From contig MSED01000002.1 in the NCBI GenBank assembly GCA_002099365.1, positions 1,860,001-1,924,000 of the forward strand: a stretch of DNA of 64,000 nucleotides, given 5' to 3'. The stretch is from Phialophora verrucosa (Eukaryota; Ascomycota; Eurotiomycetes; Chaetothyriales; Herpotrichiellaceae). This document shows, one piece after another, positions 1 through 10,300 of this stretch (positions within the stretch are counted from its first letter, which is position 1; every line of letters starts with the position of its first letter). The notes beneath the pieces are model-generated. The model worked only from the letters and a program-made list of their open reading frames with translations. It was not told the DNA's origin and searched no databases. The translations under genes and the position numbers were made by a program.

Positions 1-2858
1 AAAACTCGAGCACCCTGGGGGCAAGCCGAGCATAAATAGATTCGTCGGTCAGCCATCACTCGGTGCATCCCTTTGTCAAGACCTTTCGTGAGGCTGCTGC
101 CCAGGGAAATCAGAAATGTTGCCTCGCTGAGCTGGGCTCAATTGGGCCAATACGCCACCGCCATGGACGCCACAAAAACTTCTGACAACGGCAACCTGCT
201 GCCGACCAGGTGGTGGTGCGTCCAATCACTACCCTGGCTTCGAGGACGGCCAGCCCCCAGAGAATGGAACTGCTTCGCATGCCTAGAAGAAGTGAACAAC
301 TTTTGACATGCATATCAACTTCCGCCTCCATTGTGCGAGACAGGAAGATGGCCAACGAGAGAAGCATTGCAAGGTCCAGGAGGAAGAGCGGTGAATTTGT
401 CAGGCGGAAATTCATCATCGGCCTTTCTCCAAGAAGCGACACAAATTGGTCACGTCGCCCAATTTCAACAGAGAAGCTACGAACAACTTTTGAGAGTCTC
501 ATGGAGCGCTGTCCTGGGTCACGAGTTACTCGTCAGTCACGCAAAGCCACTATCGGCACGTGTGCACATGTGCTGTCGCCCTTCTATCCGTGGTACTTCT
601 GCCTACATGACAGCTCAGACCGTATTCGATCTTCAATACTCAATCTTCAATCTCCTCTTGACCATCGCCTGACACACACCATCGCTAACTGGCTTGTGCA
701 CGCCGCAGTTGTATGACTGGCTGTCATCACCTTGAGCGGATTGCCACTCACTTCACAGACTGCGATGTTTCAAACCCCGCGGCTCAGACGTGGAAGGAGA
801 GCTGCTCCGACTTCTCGTCCTGCTTGTGCAGTCGCCCGAGTGTCGGGATCAGTGCCCTATTTTGCCCATGAGTGGATAATCCCAAGAGAATGGAGGAAGA
901 AATGTAGGCATGACTGGGACCAATTCGCACAGCATGGAATTTTGTTGCGGGTCATGAATTCGTCCTGCGTTTGACAAGATCCAGATCGAGTATTCCCTTG
1001 CCGGGCGTGACGGATTCATTCCCTGGAGTGACATGTTACGACATCGGATGGAGCAAGAGCAGCAGAATTCTAGGTATTTGAGCCCGTGTCGCTGCCACTC
1101 ACCATGTTCTGAGTTTGCGTTTGATATCTCGCACCTCATATGTTAGGCGGGGAACATCACTGTCAAACATCAGTTGCCGCACCAGTACAACTACAGCGAC
1201 AGAACTCTTTGTCCTTGGCGACCAGCCATGTCGCGCGGAGTTCCAGCTGCTTCGCACCACACGCATTTGGCTGTGAAAGAGGAACCGGCGCAGCTCACGA
1301 GCCTCCCAACCGCAGCTTTCTTCCTCCGCAATGCCGATTACCCACAAGGGGAGCTCTTCCAGATCGTCCAACCGGACCACATCTCATCTGCCCCCCCAGC
1401 GGCGATCAAACGGCCATCTTTCCCAGAGAGGCGACAGGCGGCCTTGCGGATGCTGGAGCCTTGTATCTTCTTTGTACAGTTTCCGTGTCGACAGAGGTGT
1501 CGCAGTCTGGGTATCTGTATACATTACCAGTTCGTTGGCGGCTGTCAAAGGCTGCCTGATGGGCTAAGGTGTCCTGTTTGTATTCTGAGTGATGTCGAAG
1601 TGGTACGAATGAACACCGAGAACGCACGATGATTTAGATACTGATTCTTCATCCTCTGTGGCAGGCCATCGAAGCAAACCGAAGATGTCCACTTCATCAA
1701 GACCCAGCGCAGGCGAATCCAATCAACAACCGACCTGAGGACTTCTTGGCTACCAGACAGCAGAGAGAATTCTACGACCATCTGCTGGAGCGATCCACCC
1801 TCTGCCACTGGCAAGACCTGCCCCAACTACCAGAAGAAGGGCTTCTCGAAGGTGGATCCGAGTTCAACCGTGATGGCTTTCATCGCGAAACGACACCCAA
1901 AAATATGCGCGATGTCAAAATGTTGGACAGCATAATGGAAGAGGACATGCATTGCGAGCGGAATGCGGTAGAGGTGACTGCAGATAGCGGGTTCAATTGG
2001 CGCAATCGTTCCTTGAACATGGAATTCGCCGTGTCCGTACGTCCTCCTGGCTCCAGGGTCGAGGCAAATAGACGCTAAGAACGGGCGTGGCGATGGATGG
2101 TTGCAATAGAAGCTGAGTGTAGGGTCAGTTCGACATGAGACAAATGCTTCTCTCTGACTGACATGGAGGGTCACGTTCAGCTGGGCCGCAGCGTACTCAT
2201 TATGGCTTTCGGCATTTTGGGACGGACAGTTATTGATATCCGTCTGATATTGGCTCTTCCCACCGCCTGACATGGCAACCAGGAACCACGACAAGCTGAT
2301 GTTGACGGTGACAACGGTCGGTCAGTAGACGTCGGGAATACCACAATTGGAACGGCACAGTCGCTGTAGCAAGCGTCACGAGCAGCGGAGTGGCGATTGG
2401 AGCAATTTCAAGGCCCATAAAGTTCACACCAGCCTCCTTATTACGGCTCGCATTGTCACCGCCTTACATACTGTGCACTCGACGGCGAGACGAGAAGGTG
2501 CCTCTACCTTTTCACAGTACGACGAGTAGCAGTGGCAATGGCAATGGCAGTGGCAGTACGGTAGCAGTATGAGTTCCTAGAAGCCGTAACGCAGTAGGAC
2601 CATCCTCTATTTTCCGATTTCATTTTCGATCGTCTCTTCGGTGCCTCTATCTCCCTGTCCAAGCTGCGTATTTCTCACCACAGTACTGTACTGCAGAACC
2701 AGCACTGACAAGGTAGTCAGTCTCCAAGGCAGCCCTACGAGGACAACGATAAGTACCTGTGTCCTTCTACAGGTATATCCTGTTGGGTACCCCCGTCTAC
2801 GACGCACGTTCTTACCACAACACAACAGACGATCCATCACAGGCGCGTTTCTACAGCC

Positions 2859-3170
2859 ACCACACCACACCACACACCACATCGCACCACAGTGATACAG
2901 GTCTGTAGATTCGGGAAGGGAGGTCAATCAGCGATCACACACCACCACAACGACGGATCCCAACCAGCTCAACCCATGCACCCAAGCTCAATATCACGCG
3001 GTGCAGGCGGTGACGAACTTCGACTCGAGGGATTCGTAAAAAGGAGAATGATCGAGCACAGACGCACAGACGCAGAGGAGCAGAGGAGCAACGTCAAAGG
3101 AAACTCTAACTCTCTTGAAACGTCAACAACATTTCTTGCCACGGTGTTGTGTAGTGTGGTGTGGTGTGGT
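2859..3170. repeat. Inverted CACAC-rich arms
   Basis: A 17-nt CCACA-type tract at 2859-2875 is the exact reverse complement of the 17-nt GTGTG-type tract at 3154-3170. The arms are about 280 nt apart. Both arms are simple sequence, so the pairing may arise from two independent microsatellites rather than one selected hairpin. Confidence 0.6.
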
Positions 3171-3343
3171 ATGTCATGCTGTGCTGCGCTGTACCTCGTA
3201 CTGTGCCGTGTGCTTGTTACGAGTATAGCGTGCCAATCTGCACCGCACCGCACTGCACTGCAGATACGGGTACTCGTACTATGTCATTGTTCCGTCTTCG
3301 CGCAGGATCAAAGAAAGCCACGATAACCCCAGCGAAGATGCTC

Positions 3344-3379
3344 TGTCGGTGTCGGTGTCGGTGTCGGTGTCCGTATCGG
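3344..3379 (+). repeat. TGTCGG hexamer tandem repeat
   Basis: Four perfect TGTCGG units run from 3344 to 3367, followed by two degenerate units (TGTCCG, TATCGG) to 3379. This is a microsatellite in gene-free DNA. Confidence 0.85.
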
Positions 3380-3902
3380 TCGGTGTCAGGACGCACGAGT
3401 AAGAAGAGGACCCCGTTCGTAGTCCCTTCTGGGTCATTGGATCACTACGAGTAGGCATGCGGTCACTCGTACACGTATGTCATTGTTCCCGACGCAAAGG
3501 ATCGAGTAAGGGAAGGAAGGGATGGAGCGGAGTGGATTGGAGTGGATACGTTTATATTTTGGCTTTTCTTTTCTGGTTTCGAATGAGACCCCCAAGTCTC
3601 CATATTCCGTACACAAGTACTCGTATGAGAGAATGCACAGTCACCCAGTCAGTACGAGTACTCGTCGTCACTGGGACTGGCGGGACTGGCACACTGGGAG
3701 CACTGGCGCCGTTGAGGACTTGTAACGCCCGCGGTAAACTTTACTGTGCCTAGCGCGGTGTCAAAAACAAGCAATGTGGGCTGGCTGGCTGGCTGGGAAT
3801 GGATCGGATGCTCGTCGTCTACGAGTACGAGTATTCGTTGGCACTAATTACCACAGATTAACTACTTTACTGTGACAAGAATGTTGCTCCCTCCCGGACC
3901 GT

Positions 3903-3934
3903 TACGAAGTATGCAAGTACGTACTTACTTCGTA
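3903..3934. repeat. 32-bp near-perfect palindrome
   Basis: TACGAAGTA at 3903-3911 is the reverse complement of TACTTCGTA at 3926-3934. Between them AAGTACGTACTT (3915-3926) is itself palindromic. Only a TGC at 3912-3914 breaks full symmetry. It lies inside the hexamer cluster and is built from related TACG/ACGTA words. Confidence 0.75.
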
Positions 3935-4164
3935 GAAACCGAAGGTCCAGCTGGAGGGAGGGAGGTCCGCGCATCCTACTGTACGTATGCACGGATGTAG
4001 GAGTTCCCCGCAAGCGCAGGGCAGGTAGGGCAGCCAGGGTACTGTACCTGACCGTCCTACTCGTACAGACTCGTGGGAATTACCAACAGTGGTAAACCCC
4101 TCCTACGTAGTACTCGTAGTCTGTAAATTTCGGCCGCTCACACACATTGATGGAAGTGGGATGG

Positions 4165-4188
4165 GATGGAATGATGGAATGATGGAAT
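4165..4188 (+). repeat. GATGGAAT octamer tandem repeat
   Basis: Three consecutive GATGGAAT units, preceded by shorter GATGG-like sequence from about 4149. Confidence 0.8.
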
Positions 4189-4915
4189 GCTGCATTATCG
4201 GTCCGGGGTCAAATTCGTGAGATTACATCGTTGCCAAGCGAGGGGTGCATGCGCTGCCCAATGATGAATCGGAGCTTGCTGACCTGGCGTGCCAGCGCCG
4301 GTGGACGATGACCCGCGCCCGTTGGCTTTTGGACAAAGTTAACGAGTTAACAGACTCTCGTAGCCCGCTGCTTCGTGCGCCGCCTGATGCTCCGACGCAG
4401 GGCAGGGCAGTCAGCATCATCACCGCGACCAGTGCCAGTATGCGAGTGCGGAGTAGACACAGTAGTTTAATTAACTTTTGGTTAGCATTTACCACCAGCA
4501 TGGTGTCATGGTGTCATGGTCATGGCGGCACTGGCGGCATGGTGGGCATAGCCGACAGGAAGCTTTCAAGCAAACAGCAAACAAGTAAACAGCTTCGGAG
4601 ACACGGAGCCCGAAGCTCACCATTGGCCACCATCATCAGCTGGGTGAGCCTAGCTGTTGCATCCATCCTGGTGTCTGTTGTGGTGTGCGTAGTAGTACCC
4701 AGTACCCAATACTTGCTACTATTCCTCCTCGTATATGAGATGGTCCGTGCAGCGCACTCGGCAGCGATGCGATGAAAGGCGGAACCCCCCCGAGTGCGAG
4801 TGGAGCGGGCTGGTGCGTCGGCTCAGGGCAACTGTGCAATCAACGGGATGCGAAGAAAAAGCCACCTACGCCATTGTTCATGCGTGTGGTGGGCGTGTGC
4901 GCGTGCCCTGCAGGC

Positions 4916-4937
4916 ATGAATGAATGAATGAATGAAT
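4916..4937 (+). repeat. ATGA tetranucleotide repeat
   Basis: Five ATGA units plus a partial unit. This is a microsatellite in gene-free DNA. Confidence 0.85.
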
Positions 4938-6232
4938 CCATGAATGCTAATGTGTGGGTTGGAGGCTGTGATCCACTCAGTCCTGCGACCTGCGACCAAG
5001 ATCAATTGGTTCTTGTCCAGTTCAGTCGACTGACTGACTGATACCGTACCGCGCCTGAACCCCGCGGCGCTATACACGTATGTAGGACGACATGAGCGGC
5101 TGTTGTGGTGGAATGACGGCGAGTGCGACGTATGCAAAGGACATCATCGATGCGATGCGTGAAGTCAGAGTGTGAGACGGTGGGACAACCCCAGTAGCGT
5201 AGCACCAGGAGTCCGAGTCCGAATCCTTGTGTGTAGATTTGTTCAATCATGGTGTTGAGAACACCCACCCTCACTTCTGCCCATGTCAAGATATCCCTGC
5301 CTGGGGCCGTGACGTGAAAGTGAAGTGAAGTGAACGATGTCATAGTCTCATGTCCCTTCAATCTGAAGCGGTGTAGTCTTCACCCGCATTTTGGCCCGGT
5401 TCTCACAATTAATTGCTGCTGGAATGATCACTCGTGGTCAGAGCCCGAAGAGTAACCGATAATGTTACTCCTACTCCTAAATATCGTCGTTTGAAAATGG
5501 AAGCGTTCAGTGGTCATGGTCTTTCGCATTTCGAATCAGCCATTTCTGAGGCGACTGACTGCTTGCTTGCTTTCTTCGACTTTACGGAATAATCTCCATC
5601 TGCTTTCCAGCTGTCGGTTCGCAGTCTTCCACCTCTTCACACCTTGTAGACTCTCGCTCACTCAAGACACCAGACCTGTACTCCCGTACAGACGATATCC
5701 ACCCATACTACCCTCTGTCACCAGCCCCGAGTGCAGAACTGACTTTCTAATTGCGCGCCATGATAACCTCGCAATAATACCGCACAGCAACTTTTGTCCT
5801 CCTCCAGTGAAGTTGATTTCTGTCTTACAAAACATCAACCACCGCATTGCCTCGAATCCGGGCACGCTCGTAGACAGGAACAGAGTCGTCATGCTGGAAA
5901 CCATCATCCCTGGGTATCAAGTCGTAATAATAAACGGGTAAAAAGTCTGTAGTAAGCGAAAGTCGTGAAAAGAAAAGTCCAGGGCATGTATGATGCCAGC
6001 TGCCACGTTGATATCGCGCCGGGCGTTATTGGTGTCATCTCTTCTATCACCCATCTTTGTTGTTGTTGTTGTACACTGGCGTAGCACTCGTCTTTCGCGC
6101 GACGCTCAAGAATAATGTACAGAGAGGAAGGTCGAGGCGGCAAGAACCGGCATGCCAAAACCGTCCTCGGCCAGGAGGCCCCAAGTCCAGTGACCGCAAT
6201 TTTGGTAACTTGGGGGGATTCGATCGCCCTGA

Positions 6233-7352
6233 TCACTCTTCGACATCTGAATGGCTGGCCGTCGATTGAGAGTCGCCTTTGTGCACTTTCTTGTGTCGAC
6301 GAAGGTTGGAGACGACCGAGAAATGGCGTCCACAGCCTTCCACGTCACATGCGAACGGCTTTTCGCCAGTGTGACTATACATGTGTGTCTGCAACGAGCT
6401 TGGTCGCGTGAAGCGCTTGTCGCATACTTTGCATTTGTGCTTCTTCTGCGTGTTGGCAGACATCTTCGACGAGAACTGGCTCATCATTGACTGAGGGGCA
6501 GGGGGTCCCAAAGGCGCGCCCAAAAGCTGAGCCGGACGGGGTAGCGTACGAGAAGCAGCCATAGATTCATAGCCCGCGTCCGAAGCTGCCGAGCTGTAGT
6601 CCGTCGCAGAGTCGCTCACAGAGCCAACTGAACTTGGCGCATAGTAAGGGAAGCCTCGACCGGACTCGTTTGAAATCGAGGAGTGAGTTGAGGCAGCTTG
6701 CGGAAATCCGTAAGAATCAGTCGATGCTCTCTGAGCCCGAACCTCGTAGATGTTCCTAGGCGTCAAGTCCTGCATGGTTTGGTGGCTTAGCGCCAACATG
6801 CCTCGCGAGGCATCAAGTTCGCCAAAGCTGGCATTGGCGGCTCGCGAGTTATCGACCCTGTTCGAAGGTTAGACCGGTGTTGGGGGTAGAAGGTAGTCTA
6901 GGGAATCCTTACGCATCTGAGAGCTTTCTGTGCTGTTGTTGTTGCTGTTGTTGCTGTTGCTGGTGCAGAGACTGAGCGTAACTCAAGGAGGAGTACGACG
7001 GCGCGTACGAAGATGAAGTTGCCGACGGCGATGAATATGACTGCTCTGCATAGGTGGAGCGTGGAATGTCTTGAGGATAACTTAGCATATCCGTGCTCGA
7101 GAATACAGTGCCAGAGTAGGCGCTACCTTGAGCCATTGAGCCAGTGACTGGAGGCATGTGCGAGTATGGCATTGAGATTCCAGATCTCGAGCTGTCGGTC
7201 TTGGACAGCGCTGGAAATGACGAGTTGGAGGTAGTGCCAGTCTGATGAGACCACGGATCACTGAATTGTGGAGAGGGATGCATGTTGGAATACATGTGAT
7301 CGTAACTTATGCCGCCGTAGTGTCGACCTTGGTTGTCAATGACCATCGTCAT
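6233..7352 (-). CDS. flbC: FlbC-like C2H2 zinc-finger transcription factor
   Basis: A nuclear DNA-binding regulator. In Aspergillus, FlbC promotes conidiophore development. Two exons, 7352-6913 and 6857-6233, flank a 55-nt intron (donor GTAAGG, acceptor CAG, CTAAC branch-like sequence) and give 354 aa, close to Aspergillus FlbC as I recall it. The N-terminus starts MTMVIDNQGRHYGG, followed by a Ser/Tyr-rich low-complexity region with a glutamine run just before the intron. Two C2H2 fingers lie near the C-terminus: C289, C292, H305, H309 and C317, C322, H335, H339, joined by a TGEKPF linker. The frame stays open 56 codons upstream of 7352, but the conserved-looking N-terminus supports 7352. 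Family assignment is from finger and N-terminal resemblance recalled from memory. Confidence 0.88.
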
Positions 7353-10300
7353 GGAGCCGGTATTTGCAAGGAGCGTCAAAAGAATTCGTCGTGGGCAGGC
7401 AGATGCACAGAGCGCCTTTGTTCTGTTGCGTTCGCGATGGCGAAGGCTGAGGTTCACCAAGGAGAGGAAGCCAGGATTGGATCTGGTTCCTGAGAGACGT
7501 GAAGGTGATCCAACTCTCACACAGAGGGGGATCGGCGAGTGTTATGTAGCTTCTTATGTGGAGATGGGGAGGTCCAATGGAGATCCGCAGATGATCGATG
7601 TTGATCTATTGCTGGAGTTGTCGATAGCGGCCTTGAGCAATGCCTCCTTTCCCTTGATAGCGATAACTCTGATGCCACAGAAAAGCAGTTCTCAAAACCA
7701 GTTCGGCGAGCGGCAGATCGGCAGGACTGACTGGGAATGAGAGTTGTGCTGGCCAGCGTACGCAATTGCTTTCGACGACTGGCGTATGTTGCGGGAAGTG
7801 TTAATAGCCCGAGTGCCTGTGTCCTTGCGTGGTGGACAGCGCTTTGATGTATTGCTGCGAGTGTCGGGTATCTTCCAAGTCGAAGCCGTTGTGTCTCAGA
7901 TCGTGGAATGCTAGATTGAAGATGTGCGGTGAGAGGTTTCAAACAAACAAGTCCAACTGTGAGGGGTGGGGAATGTGAGGGTAGATAAAGTTGTTGTGAA
8001 GCACCAAGTTTTCATGCTTTGTGGTCAGAGCGACTACGTCGGTGGAGGTGAGGGAAAGGCGACTGCCATCATCGCAATCATCAGAGACCAAACAGAACCC
8101 TTATTCTTTTCGCCTGGGGTGTGTCTGAACGCAGGGTTGATGAGGTCCGCTCTGGGAGTGGAGAAGCCGAAAGAGGAGTCGTCTGGCAAAGTGATCCTTG
8201 CACAAGACGCCGGAGGTTGGATGATGGGGAAAGCTTGCAACCTGCTGCAGGAAGGTCGGGAGATGAGAGAGCTATGCAGGGATGCAGTCACTTGGTTCTG
8301 ATTGTTGGAATGAAGAGGGCCTCACCTTGTTGTCATTGGGCGACGTCAACTGTCTTGGTCTGTTGGCTTCGAAGCCCGGTCCTTGCTCAGATTGAGGCTT
8401 AGGGGGGAACAAGGGCCGGGATGATATGACGATCGATGTCGGATATGTGGGTATGAGGGTGGTGGGGATCTTCGTTTTCATGCCAGATTGGAAGATGGTG
8501 GCTTTTGTCGGCGTCTGTCGCCAGCAGATGTTGAACCGTCGACACTACAACAAAGGACACCGTAGGCTCAGAGTCGTCACGGAGCTGTGCTGGGTCGATT
8601 GCCTTGCAGTATGCACGGCTGGTAGGGCAATGAGGTGGAAATCATGCTCTGGAAACTTTGACAATGCGGTGGACTCGCAGAGGACTTTTGAAGAAGGGCA
8701 AGCTCCCCGTGAGGAGGATTCGAAGATGCAGGCAGGCAATCGTCTCCATTGGCGCTGGCCGAGCGCCTTCAAAGCTACCGGGTGGCGTTTAGCCACTGCC
8801 GCTTTCCTGCGCTGGGGAGGCCCACTTGGTGCCAGGCTTGCAGCACAGAATGTCGGGCGAGTTGAGTTTGAAAGGCGAAAAAATGGCTGGGGCCAAGCGA
8901 CGCTGTGATTGACGGGCACTTTCCGGCCGACCAAAGCGGAATAGCCCTGCAGCCAGGTTCGCCCTCCCTTCACCTCGGAGAATTCCTCGATGGCGTCGTA
9001 GCAGACTAGCAGCTTTGTCGTTACCCGTCGTAGTGAGGGGAATGGAGGATGGAAGATTGAGAGGTACGTAAGAGCGACAGACAAGCATGCGGGCGACAAG
9101 TCTGAGGACAGTGCCTCCACTTGGGGAATGCATATGATGGTAGTCGATGGCGAAGATAAGGGATATGTTGCCATGGCCTCCCATTCATTGAAGCACCAGG
9201 AGCACTCATGTGTGCTTCCTCTACAGACTCGTACTATCCCCAAGGTTCAATCGTTCGGTTCATGCAGCTGCGAAAGCTCTGGGACGCATCAGGTCAAGCA
9301 CTATGGTACAGGCGGTGAGAAGAGGCGGCATCAATCACATATCAGATTCAGGCGAGTGGCTTCAAGAACCTACCAATGCGCGTTCGTGAGGCCAGTGCTT
9401 AGAACAGATACTCCTGGCGGCTCCCTTATCTTAGCCGGGTATCCATTTGGGCTCTAGCTCGTGCACAACAATGAGGCCCCCGAGCCATGCCCGTTCAGTT
9501 GCGATTATTTGCAGAACTTCAGTTGGGGGTTGCTCAGGCCTCAGAAGACCGTCGCCACTTGGTGCTCGTGCCTTTCCCCTCCAATCTCTGTTGCCATGCT
9601 ATTCCCTATCGCGACGTCGACATCCAGGATGCGAAATTTCGTGCCAGCACACACCAACGGCTTGGACTCGATATTGAGTGCCTTCGGTTCCAACTTCCAA
9701 GCGGTTATCCAATGGTGTTGACGCCCCCACCAGGCGGATTGCAGGGGTTCCATCACGTCCGTGAGCCCCCAAAACGCCGCTGACTTCACCTGTGATGCGC
9801 CGCGTCTTTGCTGGCCAAACATCTTTCGTCCTTGGGAAACCCTGTTGCCCAGAGAAATTGTGGGAAAGAAATACCCAAGAGCCCTTTCCGATTCTGATTC
9901 TGATTCCGATCACCTTTAGCCTAGCACTTCCCTCCTCACCGCAGGGGCCCCTTCAAGCCTTCCCAAGTCTCGTTGTGCTAGCAGCTTTGCCGCATCAGGC
10001 TCAACAACTATGCCTAATTGAAAATGTGACAAGTGCCTTTGCTGGATGCGAACGCCCCCAGTCGCCAAAAATTCCCGGCTTGCGATATCAGTGCCGTGTG
10101 CCGGTTTCCGGCTGTCACTACGAGGTATTCAGCATGGGACAGCTTACCCTACGGTCTCCCCTGCAAGCAAATTCAGAATTCCGGTGTCGTTATCTCGGCT
10201 TCGCTCATTGTTGCTAAGTATCAACTACCGATTGACGGGAATTTTATATCGCAGCCTTACCGCGGATTGGCAGAACTGCGCCTAAACACCTGGGGAAGCA

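Larger units (their letters stand above)
3195..4118. other. Cluster of CTCGTA/TACGAG hexamers
   Basis: Reading both strands I count eleven copies: 3195, 3218, 3273, 3446, 3466, 3620, 3653, 3820, 3826, 4060 and 4113. A random 924-bp stretch would give about 0.5. Many copies sit inside a longer GTACTCGTA or TACGAGTA context. Isolated copies occur in other intergenic stretches (for example 25.2, 26.2 and 57.0 kb). The role is unknown. It could be a binding-site array or a degenerate repeat. Confidence 0.6.
1..6232. other. Gene-free region with simple repeats
   Basis: No open frame here has a recognisable domain, a plausible spliced extension or coding-like composition. The many short overlapping frames on both strands look like chance frames. 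The stretch from about 2.5 to 5.3 kb is rich in low-complexity tracts, which are listed separately. It lies 3' of flbC, so it may hold flbC 3' sequence and the flank of a gene beyond the left edge. A non-coding transcript cannot be excluded from sequence alone. Confidence 0.6.

Noticed and set aside
2641..3326. Open frames on both strands through the CACAC and GTGTG tracts
   Set aside because: They arise from simple repeats free of stops. Composition is repetitive His/Thr/Pro or Val/Cys with no protein pattern.
7353..7520. 56-codon N-terminal extension of flbC
   Set aside because: The Arg/Leu-rich translation does not look like FlbC. The family N-terminus begins at the ATG at 7352.
8545..9243. 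Longest open frame (232 codons, minus) in the gap upstream of flbC
   Set aside because: No domain, no conserved-looking block, biased toward Ser/Pro/Thr/Cys as in chance frames of GC-rich DNA, and overlapped by several equally open frames.
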